Position numbers and translations under genes: made by a program. 32,584 nucleotides of DNA, taken from NCBI GenBank assembly GCA_036389715.1, contig DASVWH010000213.1, positions 1 through 32,584 of the forward strand, in the 5' to 3' direction. Positions 8,457-15,872 of the stretch are shown piece after piece. Position 1 is the first letter of the stretch, and every line of letters begins with the position of its first letter. Source of the DNA: DASVWH01 sp036389715. Lineage in GTDB: Bacteria > Acidobacteriota > Blastocatellia > Pyrinomonadales > Pyrinomonadaceae. The notes under the pieces were generated by a model. The model saw only the letters and a list, made by a program, of their open reading frames with translations. It did not search any database and had not been told where the DNA came from.

Positions 8457-9350
8457 TTAGACGAGGCTCATCGGCGTCGGGTTCTTCGGGTCGGTGGTGT
8501 AGTCGTAGAAGCCGCGCCCCGATTTGCGGCCGTAGAGCCCGGCCAGGACCATCCGCTTGAGCAGCGGCGGCGGCGCAAAGCGCTTCTCACGAAACTCGTT
8601 GAACATGATCTCGGCGATGTAGTAGGTCGTATCGAGCCCGACGAAATCGCCGAGCGTGAAAGGCCCCATCGGATAACCGCAGCCGAGCTTCATCGCGTTG
8701 TCAATGTCAACGATACTACCGACGCCCTCTTCGAGCGCGCGAATCGCGTCGAGCATGTAGGGCACGAGCAGGCGATTGACGATAAAGCCGGTCGAATCTC
8801 CGGCGCGCACAGGCGTCTTGCCGAGCCGTTTGCCGAAGTCCACCGCCTGCTCATAGACATCTTCGTCCGTCAGAATCGTCCGCACGACTTCGACCAGCTT
8901 CATCAGCGGGACAGGGTTAAAGAAGTGCATGCCGATGAAGCGTCGCTGGCGCTCGGGCGGCGTCGCCGTCATCATCTCCGTGATCGAGATGGACGAAGTG
9001 TTTGAAGCGAAGATCGTCTCCGGCTTGCAGATGCCGTCGAGCTGGCGGTAGGTGTCGCGCTTGATGTCCAGGTTCTCGATGATCGCTTCGATGATGATGT
9101 CGCAATCTGCCAGCTCGTCCAGCGAGGTCGTGCCCGACAGGCGTGCGCGCGTGTCCCGCTGCTGGTCGGCGGTGATGGTTCCCTTCTCCGCAAACTTGGA
9201 GAGGGACTTTTCAATCCCGGCGAAGCCCTTCTGGATGAGTTCGTCCGAGACTTCGCGGACTACTGTTTGAAAGCCTGCGCTGGCGGCCGTCTGCGCGATG
9301 CCCGAACCCATCAGGCCGCAGCCGAGCACGCCTACTTTTTTGATTTCCAT
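8457..9350 (-). CDS. 3-hydroxybutyryl-CoA dehydrogenase
   Basis: This NAD(P)-dependent dehydrogenase interconverts 3-hydroxyacyl-CoA and 3-ketoacyl-CoA. The 297 residues are typical of the short, single-function family (Hbd/PaaH type). The N-terminal Rossmann motif GVLGCGLMGSGIAQTAASAG lies at residues 7-26. The catalytic region FIGMHFFNPVPLMKLVEVV carries the active-site His, and ANRLL-type and PMGPFTLGDFVGLDT segments follow in the C-terminal helical domain. The ATG at 9350 has GGAG 11 bases upstream. The adjacent hydratase catalyses the preceding step, so the pair probably serves short-chain fatty-acid or polyhydroxybutyrate-related metabolism. No thiolase or acyl-CoA dehydrogenase is in view. 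Confidence 0.94.
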   Translation of the reverse strand: MEIKKVGVLGCGLMGSGIAQTAASAGFQTVVREVSDELIQKGFAGIEKSLSKFAEKGTITADQQRDTRARLSGTTSLDELADCDIIIEAIIENLDIKRDTYRQLDGICKPETIFASNTSSISITEMMTATPPERQRRFIGMHFFNPVPLMKLVEVVRTILTDEDVYEQAVDFGKRLGKTPVRAGDSTGFIVNRLLVPYMLDAIRALEEGVGSIVDIDNAMKLGCGYPMGPFTLGDFVGLDTTYYIAEIMFNEFREKRFAPPPLLKRMVLAGLYGRKSGRGFYDYTTDPKNPTPMSLV

Positions 9351-9371
9351 TTCTGCTGTCTCTCCTCTAAG

Positions 9372-9393
9372 CGCTCTCTCTATTCGGAGAGCG
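9372..9393. terminator. Hairpin between rhomboid gene and dehydrogenase gene
   Basis: CGCTCTC (9372-9378) and GAGAGCG (9387-9393) form a 7-bp stem with an 8-base loop. It lies 20 bases downstream of the rhomboid stop on the minus strand and 22 bases from the dehydrogenase start. There is no T-run, so it may be a weak terminator or leader hairpin. Confidence 0.35.
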
Positions 9394-9412
9394 ATGTTCT
9401 CGAAAATTGGTC

Positions 9413-10786
9413 TTATCTATTTATCGCCGGGGAATCTTTGGAATCCTTCTCGGGCGACGGCGGCTGCTCGATCACGATGCCGTACTTTTCCCCATCGGTT
9501 TTAATCCACTCGTCTCGCTTCGCCACCCAGGAGTCGAGCGCCGAGTCAAGCGCTTGCTCCTGCGCACGGATGCGCTGCCTGTCGAGCCTGGCGCGCAGCT
9601 GGGCCAGGTATTCGCGTGTGCGCGTGAGCAGCGCCTTCAAATCGTCGCGCAGCGCGCGGGCACGCTCGTCCGGCGGCCCGGCATCGTCGAGCGCCTTAAT
9701 CGCCGCTTCAATCCCGCCCGCCTCCCCCTTGACGCGGGCGGCACTAAAAGCATTCAGGCCGCCGTTGAGCGCATTGATATAGCCGATAAGCTCCGATTGG
9801 TCGTCTACGGTCACAGGCGCGCTCGCCGCGTTGGCCGGAGCGGTGTGCACATTGTAGCGGCGCGCGACCATGACGAAGCTGACGACGACGAGCAGGAGCG
9901 CGGCGGCTTGCAGGACGTGCCAGGAGACGGAGACGCTGGTGCGCTCGCCCGGCCGTTTGTACCCGACCATCAGCGCCAGTGCGGCCCCCGCGCCGAGCCC
10001 GCCGAGGTGCGCGGCATTGTCTATGAAGCCGCGCCCGAGATAGCCTATGAAGAGATTGAGCAGGATCATCGGCAGCAGCCCCGTGCCGAAAGCACGCTTG
10101 AAGCCTTCCGGCAGCTCGCGGCGAAACTTGATGCCGAAGACGAAGAGCACGCCGACCAGTCCGAAGAGCGCGCCCGATGCTCCCGCCGAAGGGGTGTCCG
10201 CCTGCTTGAAAAGAAAACGGCCCAGCGAGTTGAGCGGCACGCCCGGCCTGACCGTCAGGTAGCTCGCCATCACACCGGCCGCACCCGTCAAGACCCAGAA
10301 GACGACGAACTTGGCCGAGCCGTAGAGCTTCTCGACATAAGGGCCGACGACCCACAGGCTGTACATGTTGACCATCAGGTGAATGAGATTGACGTGGATG
10401 AAGACCGGCGTCACGAAGCGCCACCACTCGTGCTGACGGTTAATCATCGAGTTGAGCTTCGCGCCGTAGGCGATCAGGACCTGAAAGGGAAACTCCGAGA
10501 GGGCGTTGTTGCCCATCCCGCTCGCAGACCACATCAACATGAAGACGAAAATGTTGGCGATGAGAAAGATGATAGTGAAGATGTAAGGGCGGTTGAGGAC
10601 GGCGCGCGCGAAACGCATCGTTTCATGGTCGTGCGCCGGGCGCGGCGGTTTCTCGGCCTCAACGGCAGTGCTCGCCGCGCCGCAGACCGAGCACGTATTC
10701 TCGCCCGCTCCGACGAGTGCCCCGCAATTGCGGCAGATGCTCGGTCGCCCCACGTAGTCGGGCTGGCTCAACTGGCTTTCAGACAA
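9413..10786 (-). CDS. Rhomboid family intramembrane serine protease with N-terminal zinc ribbon
   Basis: This membrane protease cleaves transmembrane segments of other proteins. Residues 18-35 hold a Cys4 zinc ribbon (ICRNCG ... CSVCG: C18, C21, C32, C35). The rhomboid core of several membrane helices follows at about 65-285. It contains HVNLIHLMVNMYSLW (His/Asn of the oxyanion region), the nucleophile in GASGALFG (Ser204) and the general base in DNAAHLGGLGAG (His260). A Ser-His dyad is therefore present. After the last helix (about 285-305) comes a soluble C-terminal region of about 150 residues rich in Arg/Glu/Ala, probably coiled coil. The start is TTG at 10786: an in-frame TGA lies 24 bases upstream, and AGGAG stands 11 bases before the TTG. 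The substrate is unknown. Confidence 0.9.
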   Translation of the reverse strand: MSESQLSQPDYVGRPSICRNCGALVGAGENTCSVCGAASTAVEAEKPPRPAHDHETMRFARAVLNRPYIFTIIFLIANIFVFMLMWSASGMGNNALSEFPFQVLIAYGAKLNSMINRQHEWWRFVTPVFIHVNLIHLMVNMYSLWVVGPYVEKLYGSAKFVVFWVLTGAAGVMASYLTVRPGVPLNSLGRFLFKQADTPSAGASGALFGLVGVLFVFGIKFRRELPEGFKRAFGTGLLPMILLNLFIGYLGRGFIDNAAHLGGLGAGAALALMVGYKRPGERTSVSVSWHVLQAAALLLVVVSFVMVARRYNVHTAPANAASAPVTVDDQSELIGYINALNGGLNAFSAARVKGEAGGIEAAIKALDDAGPPDERARALRDDLKALLTRTREYLAQLRARLDRQRIRAQEQALDSALDSWVAKRDEWIKTDGEKYGIVIEQPPSPEKDSKDSPAINR

Positions 10787-10918
10787 TCCCTTTGACGCTC
10801 CTGAGCCTCACGCTTCGCAAACCCACCTCCCGGCCGCCTCCGCCTGGCGCGCTCCGCCAATCCATCACAAAGGCGTGGAACCCGACCGCTTCTGTCCAGA
10901 CTGGAGTGGTTCAGAAGG

Positions 10919-10948
10919 ATTCTACACTGAAGCGCAACATAGTGTCAT
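10919..10948 (-). promoter_or_regulatory. Sigma-70-type promoter upstream of rhomboid gene
   Basis: On the minus strand a -35 ATGACA (10948-10943) and a -10 TAGAAT (10924-10919) lie 18 bases apart, each with one mismatch to consensus. The predicted start near 10912 gives a leader of about 125 bases. Confidence 0.45.
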
Positions 10949-10960
10949 GCCGCGTCGAAA

Positions 10961-11209
10961 GTGAGCAGCGGGTAAGCAGTGAGCAGTGAGCAGTAAGCGT
11001 GAGCAGTAAGCAGTGAGCAGTTAAAGAAGGAACCCGCTGGCTGCTCATCGCTCGACGCATGTTGTTTACCGCTCACGGCTCACCATCTACCGCTCACTGC
11101 TCATCACTTACAGCTTACAGCCTACTGCTCACAGCCTATTGCTCACTGCTGACTACTCACCGCCTACTGCTCACCGCTTACTGCTCACTGCTTACTGCTT
11201 ACTGCTCAC
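10961..11209. repeat. Heptad-periodic inverted spacer array H6, the longest
   Basis: The left arm (10961-11019) holds about eight copies of GTGAGCA or GTAAGCA in 7-nt steps with two breaks. The right arm (11070-11209) holds 20 consecutive heptamers with no indel, consensus (T/C)GC(T/C)(C/T)AC, the reverse complement of the left word. Position 6 of the heptamer is A in all 20, and position 7 is C in 18. The stop codon of the NHL protein (11206-11208) is inside the last heptamer. The 419-bp gap at 10787-11205 otherwise holds only the rhomboid promoter and leader. Confidence 0.92.
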
Positions 11210-13293
11210 TCTTCCTCGATCTTCCCCTGCGCCTTGATTTCGCGGGGAGTGCTGGCGCTGGCGCTGATTTCCACGGGCGCGCGCCAGATGAGGGTCTTGA
11301 TGCGGCACGTGCCGGTGTTGTCCTGGCGGCAGTAATAGAGCGTCAATTCGATGCGGAGCGCCGTCGTTCCCGTGCCGAGAACGTGCAGGGGGATGCGCAA
11401 AGGCAGATGTAAGCCTTTGTCCGTGCGCGCGGTCACAAGCGATTTCGCGGCCGGGTCGAAGGCGATCAGCGCGGCGCTCTTCTCGATGGAGATTTGATAG
11501 CGCTGCGGCGCGGATGGGTTCAGGTGATAGCCCGCGGGCAGGGCCACATCAACGAGGAGCGCGCCGTCCGTCCGTGCGCGCAGGCGCTGGGGCGCGAGCC
11601 TCGCTTCCTCCGCGTTGGGCGCTGCGGCGCGGGCTTCCGCTTCCCTGCCCGCACCGGCCGCGGGCGGCTCCAATCCCTTGAGCTTGAGCGTCGCGGTGGC
11701 TCCCGTCTTCAGCTCGACGACGCGCACGGCATGATTGTTGGTGTCCGCGACGTAGAGCCTGCCGCTGGTCACGCTGATGCCGCCCGGCTCGTAGAAGGAG
11801 GCGGGCGCTGCGTCCGACTGTCCCGGTTTGCCTGTGCCGAAGAGCGTGCGGACGGTGCGCGCGAGCGGGTCCAACTGCTTGAGCTTGTGATTATAGGTAT
11901 CTGCTATCAGGAGCTTGCCGTCCGTCATGGCCAGGCCCAGCGGGTGCTGCAAGCGCACATCGTCGCCCTCTCCGTCCACGTCCCCGAAATCGAAGAGGTC
12001 GCCGCCCGCCAGCGTGCGGACCTCGCCCGTCGCCAAGTCAATCGCACGAATGATGTTCGACTCGCTGTCGGCGACGTAGAGAGTCTTTCCGTCGGTCGCC
12101 AGGCCCGAAGGCTGCGCGAATCCGGCCATTTCCGCCGGGCCGTCCTTGCGTGCCTCGCGCCCGGACCCGGCAAAGGTCGAGACCCGCTGCTTCTCAAGAT
12201 CGAGCCGCCAGATTTGATGCGGCCCGGCCATCGCTATGTAGAGGTCGTGCCCGGCGAGCTGTAAATCCCAGGGCGAGTTCAGGGCGATAGAGCGGGCCGC
12301 GCCCTCTTCGCCATACGCCTGCGACTGTTTGCCAGTGCCCGCAACGGTCTCGACCGTGCGCGTCTTCAAATCAACGCGGCGAATCAGGTGATTCTCCGTA
12401 TCGGCGACAAAGAGCGAGTCGCCAGCGAGCGCCATTCCCTGCGGGCGATAGAACGCGGCGCGGTCGAAAGGGCCGTCGTCAGCGCCGCGCGCGCCCGTCC
12501 CGACGGTTTCGAGCAGAGTCCCGTCGAGCTTTGTAATGACGATGCGGTTGTGATTTGAATCTGCGATGAAGAGGCGCTCGCTCTTTTCGTCGGCGAGCAC
12601 TTTGCCCGGAAAGGCCAGCGGCAGCTCGCCCACCTTCGCGCGTTCGAGCGCGAGCCGCAGCGGCTGCTCGTTCAAATCGCCGCGCTTGCGCGACTCCGTG
12701 ATGGCATCCGCGATGGCCTCGTCTATCACTTCATAGTTGCCCTCGCCGGAGATCGCGCCGATGACGTAGCCCGCCGGGTCAATCAGCACCTGCGTCGGCC
12801 AGCCGCGCACGCCGTAGCTGTTCCAGATTTTGAAGTCCGCGTCGTTGACGACCGGGTGCTCCAACTCGTAGCGCAGGATGATGCGGCGGATGTTCTCCGT
12901 CTCCTTCTCGTTCTGGAACTTGGCGGAGTGCACGCCGATGACGACCAGCTGGTTGGCGTATTTTGCTTCGAGCCGCTTGAGGTCCGGGATGATGTGGATG
13001 CAGTTGATGCAGCCGTAGGTCCAGAAATCCAGGAGCACTACTTTGCCCTTGAGCGCCGCGAGCGAGAGCGGCTTGTCCGTGTTGAGCCAGCCGCGCCCGC
13101 CCGTCAGCTCCGGCGCACGCACGCGCCCCTGCCACCTTAAAGACATGATGGGAGCACCTTCGTCCGAAAAAGTATTGAGCGATTGAGCACGACCCGGCAT
13201 CATGCACAAGATTAGCGCCAGCGCCAGCACAGCGCCCCGCCCGGTCAACATTCGGCCCCGTTCGAGCATCAAGCAATCCATCCTCCGAAACAT
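11206..13293 (-). CDS. Secreted thioredoxin-like/NHL-propeller/DsbD-like fusion protein
   Basis: This is a 695-residue exported protein with three parts. A signal peptide (GRGAVLALALILCMMPGRAQS) is followed by a thioredoxin-fold domain (about 55-200) whose active site is YGCINC (Cys95, Cys98). The motif CxNC resembles NHLRC2-type proteins and differs from the usual CGPC. A six-bladed beta-propeller of NHL repeats follows (about 210-540), with repeated LFVADTENHLIRRVDL-like units. The last 130 residues resemble the N-terminal domain of DsbD, including YYCRQDNTGTCRIK with two cysteines. The start is ATG 13293 with AAAGGGG a few bases upstream; a TTG at 13320 is in frame but inside a repeat. The role is probably periplasmic thiol-disulfide exchange; the partner is unknown. 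Confidence 0.88.
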   Translation of the reverse strand: MFRRMDCLMLERGRMLTGRGAVLALALILCMMPGRAQSLNTFSDEGAPIMSLRWQGRVRAPELTGGRGWLNTDKPLSLAALKGKVVLLDFWTYGCINCIHIIPDLKRLEAKYANQLVVIGVHSAKFQNEKETENIRRIILRYELEHPVVNDADFKIWNSYGVRGWPTQVLIDPAGYVIGAISGEGNYEVIDEAIADAITESRKRGDLNEQPLRLALERAKVGELPLAFPGKVLADEKSERLFIADSNHNRIVITKLDGTLLETVGTGARGADDGPFDRAAFYRPQGMALAGDSLFVADTENHLIRRVDLKTRTVETVAGTGKQSQAYGEEGAARSIALNSPWDLQLAGHDLYIAMAGPHQIWRLDLEKQRVSTFAGSGREARKDGPAEMAGFAQPSGLATDGKTLYVADSESNIIRAIDLATGEVRTLAGGDLFDFGDVDGEGDDVRLQHPLGLAMTDGKLLIADTYNHKLKQLDPLARTVRTLFGTGKPGQSDAAPASFYEPGGISVTSGRLYVADTNNHAVRVVELKTGATATLKLKGLEPPAAGAGREAEARAAAPNAEEARLAPQRLRARTDGALLVDVALPAGYHLNPSAPQRYQISIEKSAALIAFDPAAKSLVTARTDKGLHLPLRIPLHVLGTGTTALRIELTLYYCRQDNTGTCRIKTLIWRAPVEISASASTPREIKAQGKIEEE

Positions 13294-13318
13294 TAAAGCC
13301 CCTTTGCGATAAAGCCGC

Positions 13319-13463
13319 AAGCGGAAGAGATTTAATTATTGATTCATCTGGTCATTGATTCATTGATTCATTGAGAGATTGATTCATGGAACTACCCGCT
13401 GAATTACTAAACGAGTAAATGATGACATCGAGCAATGAATCAATGATTAAATCTCTTCCGCTT
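13319..13463. repeat. 145-bp element with 29-bp terminal inverted repeats and octamer core (H7)
   Basis: The outer arms 13319-13347 and 13435-13463 are reverse complements over 29 bases with one mismatch; each begins or ends with the word AAGCGGAAGAGATTTAAT. Inside the left half, TTGATTCA recurs in an 8-nt register at 13339, 13355, 13363 and 13379. The right half carries AATGAATC AATGATTA in the same period. It fills the spacer between two divergent genes. The size and ends are MITE-like, but no target duplication is obvious. Confidence 0.8.
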
Positions 13464-13491
13464 TACACGATTCTCGGCGTCATGTTAGAAC
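13462..13491 (+). promoter_or_regulatory. Possible promoter of the CheW-like gene
   Basis: TTTACA (13462-13467) and TAGAAC (13486-13491) are separated by 18 bases, upstream of the ATG at 13514. The -35 box begins on the last bases of the inverted-repeat element. The match is moderate. Confidence 0.33.
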
Positions 13492-13513
13492 CGCAGACGG
13501 CTGGACTTAAACT

Positions 13514-14002
13514 ATGAGCGAGCAGCAGAGAGATGCGACGAAAGGGCCTGAGCGCGAGCGCCGCGAATTGATGGTTGCAAGAGCGGGCGGGCGGCGCATC
13601 GGTGTCTTCGCGGATGAGGCCAGCGGGGTGACGCAGTGGCGCGTGCCGACGCCGTTGCCGCACGCGCCCGCCGCTGTCCTCGGCGTAGCCAGCGCGCGGG
13701 GACGGATGCTGACCATCCTTGACCCGCTGGCGCTGCTCGGCGAGCCGCAAACGGGCGCGGATGGCGGCGCTGGCCGGGTCATCATAGTCCTGCGCGGCGA
13801 CGAGCAGCTGGCGCTCGCCGTTGACGATGTGGACGGCACGAGAGAGATTTTCGTTGACGAGATTTCAGAAGATGCGGCCGGTGGCGCGCCCGGCGTTCGC
13901 GGCATCCTTCAAGCCGCGGGCGACCCCATCACCGTCCTCGACAGCAAAGAGCTGTTCGCCGCCGCCATGCTGGGAGCCGAGCGCCGCCGTCTTCGCTCCT
14001 GA
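13514..14002 (+). CDS. CheW-like domain protein
   Basis: This single-domain protein of 162 residues resembles CheW, the adaptor that links receptors to CheA. After a charged N-terminus come the beta-strand blocks typical of the fold: ELMVARAGGRRIGVFADEASGVTQW, then LPHAPAAVLGVASARGRMLTILDPLALLG, then RVIIVLRGDEQLALAVDDVDGTREI and a final GILQAAGDPITVLDSKEL. The pattern of VLGVxxxRGxxLxxxD is characteristic of the family. It is not next to a receptor gene. cheA (4283-6322) is 7 kb away on the other strand, so pairing with that kinase is a guess. The upstream spacer is the 145-bp inverted-repeat element. Confidence 0.78.
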   Translation: MSEQQRDATKGPERERRELMVARAGGRRIGVFADEASGVTQWRVPTPLPHAPAAVLGVASARGRMLTILDPLALLGEPQTGADGGAGRVIIVLRGDEQLALAVDDVDGTREIFVDEISEDAAGGAPGVRGILQAAGDPITVLDSKELFAAAMLGAERRRLRS

Positions 14003-14165
14003 GAGTCTACAAGAGAGCAGGCAAAGCCAGGGCGGCCATTCCTTCATGGCTCGTCAAACTATTCTGGTCGAGATGTTTAGCTGGCTTCGGAAAAGGTCAG
14101 CGGGCGCGGTTGTCGTGTCAAACGGGTCGTCTAAAAGCGGGCGTCGGCGTCTCAAAACCGTCGTG

Positions 14166-14261
14166 TAAAAACGGAAACGGCGCAGCCTCACTCTGCGCCG
14201 TTTCCCCCTCAATCCTAAGAAGAATCGTGGTGGGCGGATACATTCAGCATCAACCCTGTTG
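14166..14261 (-). ncRNA. Candidate small RNA with own promoter and intrinsic terminator
   Basis: Reading the minus strand, a perfect -35 TTGACA (14295-14290) is followed after 16 bases by TAAGAT (14273-14268). A transcript starting near 14261 would run about 95 bases to a 13-bp perfect stem (14205-14193 with 14185-14173, 7-base loop) followed by GTTTTT. No start codon with a ribosome binding site and sensible product was seen in it. I cannot assign a known RNA family. Confidence 0.45.
14173..14205 (-). terminator. Strong hairpin terminator
   Basis: GGAAACGGCGCAG (14173-14185) and CTGCGCCGTTTCC (14193-14205) form a perfect 13-bp stem. On the minus strand it is followed by G then five T (14171-14167). 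On the plus strand there is no T-run, although the hairpin may still help to end the CheW-like transcript. Confidence 0.75.
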
Positions 14262-14267
14262 CCGTGT

Positions 14268-14295
14268 ATCTTACCTGCTTTAACTCCCCTGTCAA
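14268..14295 (-). promoter_or_regulatory. Promoter of the candidate minus-strand small RNA
   Basis: The -35 TTGACA is a perfect consensus, the spacer is 16 bases, and the -10 is TAAGAT (4 of 6). No annotated gene begins downstream before the terminator at 14173-14205. Confidence 0.5.
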
Positions 14296-14329
14296 CGCAA
14301 AATTTCTTGCAAGCACCTAAACATAAATG

Positions 14330-14420
14330 TGCTATAGTTTTACTTACCACCCTCGGCAACCCTGGACGTGGGAATCAAGGCGGCGGGCTTGTTAAGAAGC
14401 CTCGCCGCCTTCTAATTTAT
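14330..14420 (+). ncRNA. Candidate plus-strand small RNA or orphan leader
   Basis: An extended -10 element TGCTATAGT (14330-14338) would start a transcript near 14345. It reaches a 14-bp stem with a single bulge at 14377-14411 (AAGGCGGCGGGCTT pairs with AAGCC-T-CGCCGCCTT) followed by CTAATTTAT. No good -35 was found, and there is no gene downstream on this strand. The hairpin also lies 36 bases beyond the stop of the NtrC-type gene on the other strand, where it lacks a T-run. Confidence 0.3.
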
Positions 14421-14447
14421 CGGGTCAAAAGCAGTGGCAGGGGCGCT

Positions 14448-15872
14448 TTAGTAACGCCGCTCAAGGTTGTAATCGCGCAGGCGGCGATAGAGCGTGGAAG
14501 GCGAGATGCCGAGCATCTCAGCGGTCTTGCCGCGATGCCAGCCCGTCTGTTCGAGGGCGGCCAGAATCTGCTGGCGTTCGACATCGCGCAGCGAGGTGGG
14601 CGAGGCAGAGGCCGCGGACGGGTTGAAGGAGTTCTGCGCGGGCGTCTCGCCGGTCACGCCAGCGCTCTGAGGGCTCGCGGCAGCCGGTGCGGCCAGGGGC
14701 CTGACGACTTCCGGCGGCAGCTCGGCCGTCGTAATGCGCCCGTCGTTGGAGAGCAGGACGGCGCGCTCCAGGCAGTTGCGCAGCTGACGAACATTGCCGG
14801 GCCAGCCGTAAGAGCGCAGCGCGGCCATCGCTTCGGGCGTCAACTCGGGCGGCTTCGGCCCGGCGACCAGCTTCAGGAGATGCTCGGCCAGAGGCTCTAT
14901 GTCTTCGGGTCTCTCGCGCAGCGGGGTCAGGGCAATCTGGAAACCGTTGATGCGATAGAGCAGGTCGGCGCGGAAAGTGCCGTCGGTGACGACCGCGTCG
15001 AGATTGCGATTGGTCGCAGCGACGATGCGGACGTTGACTTCGACCTTGCGGACGCCGCCGACGCGGTAAAAGGTGCGCGTCTCGATGGCGCGCAGCAGTT
15101 TCGATTGCAACTGCGTCGGCAGCTCCGTGATTTCGTCCAGAAAGAGCGTGCCGCCGTCGGCCAGTTCGATGAGGCCCAGCTTGCGCCCCTTCGCGCCGGA
15201 GAAGGCGCCCGCCTCGTAGCCGAAAAGCTCGGATTCGAGGAGCGATTCCTGAAAGGCCGCGCAGTTGAGATCAACGAAGGAAGCCTCTGCGCGAGTCGAG
15301 AGACGATGAATCGCGTGCGCGATCAACTCCTTGCCCGTGCCCGACTCGCCCGTTATCAGGACGGAGGCGTCCGAGGGCGCGACGCGCTCGACGAGCCGGA
15401 TGGCCTCGCGCATCGCCACCGAGCTGGAGATGATTTCGGGCATCTGCGACTGGCGGGCCAGCTGCTGGCGCAGGCGTTGATTGTCAACGCGCAGGCGGCG
15501 CTTTTCGGCTGCCTGCTTGACGAGCGCGTCAAGCTCCGTGATGCGATAGGGCTTCGAGAGGTAATCGTAAGCGCCCAGCTTCATGGCCTCGATGGCCGTC
15601 TCGACGGTAGCATGGCCGGTGAGCATGATGACCTCGGGCGGATTGGGCCGCTCGTGCACGCGGCGCAGCAGCTCCATCCCGTCCATCCGCGGCATGTTGA
15701 TGTCGCAGAGCAGCACGTCCACGTTGCCCTCTTCGAGGCGACGCAGCGCCGCTTCGCCGTCGGGCGCAACGTCCACCCTGTAGCCCAGACGTTGCAGCTC
15801 CTTCTGGATCACCAGGCGCAGGTTCGCCTCATCTTCGGCAACAAGGAGTCTCGCGGGTTGAATCTCGCTCAA
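14448..15872 (-). CDS. NtrC-family sigma-54-dependent response regulator
   Basis: This transcription activator of 474 residues works with sigma-54 RNA polymerase. The receiver domain (8-120) has the phospho-acceptor Asp57 in LLCDINMPRMDG and the conserved Lys in YLSKPYR. The AAA+ domain (about 145-385) has Walker A GESGTGKE (175-182) and Walker B GTLFLDEI. The sigma-54 contact loop reads GAFSGA (222-227), where the usual loop is GAFTGA. A Fis-type helix-turn-helix ends the protein (GWHRGKTAEMLGISPSTLYRRL). The start is TTG at 15872, with GGAG ten bases upstream, and overlaps the stop of the upstream kinase by four bases (TTGA). The pair is therefore a translationally coupled two-component system. 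Target promoters are unknown. Confidence 0.95.
   Translation of the reverse strand: MSEIQPARLLVAEDEANLRLVIQKELQRLGYRVDVAPDGEAALRRLEEGNVDVLLCDINMPRMDGMELLRRVHERPNPPEVIMLTGHATVETAIEAMKLGAYDYLSKPYRITELDALVKQAAEKRRLRVDNQRLRQQLARQSQMPEIISSSVAMREAIRLVERVAPSDASVLITGESGTGKELIAHAIHRLSTRAEASFVDLNCAAFQESLLESELFGYEAGAFSGAKGRKLGLIELADGGTLFLDEITELPTQLQSKLLRAIETRTFYRVGGVRKVEVNVRIVAATNRNLDAVVTDGTFRADLLYRINGFQIALTPLRERPEDIEPLAEHLLKLVAGPKPPELTPEAMAALRSYGWPGNVRQLRNCLERAVLLSNDGRITTAELPPEVVRPLAAPAAASPQSAGVTGETPAQNSFNPSAASASPTSLRDVERQQILAALEQTGWHRGKTAEMLGISPSTLYRRLRDYNLERRY

Larger units (their letters stand above)
14003..14447. other. Non-coding gap between convergent genes with two candidate small RNAs
   Basis: These 445 bp between the CheW-like gene and the NtrC-type gene hold no convincing coding sequence. 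The stretch 14255-14340 is clearly AT-richer than its surroundings. It contains a minus-strand promoter and terminator pair and a plus-strand extended -10 followed by a hairpin, listed separately. Confidence 0.6.

Noticed and set aside
9407..10795. 462-codon open frame on the plus strand
   Set aside because: It mirrors the rhomboid gene on the other strand and is very rich in Arg, Asp and His with no family motif.
10961..11209. CRISPR array
   Set aside because: The units are 7 bases long, contiguous and without unique spacers, and no cas gene is near.
13293..13320. TTG start at 13320 for the thioredoxin/NHL protein
   Set aside because: The ATG at 13293 has a good ribosome binding site, while the TTG lies at the edge of the inverted-repeat element.
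14046..14168. 40-codon open frame starting MARQTILVEMFSWLRKRS
   Set aside because: No ribosome binding site and no recognisable product; it runs into the terminator hairpin region. Kept only as a remote possibility.
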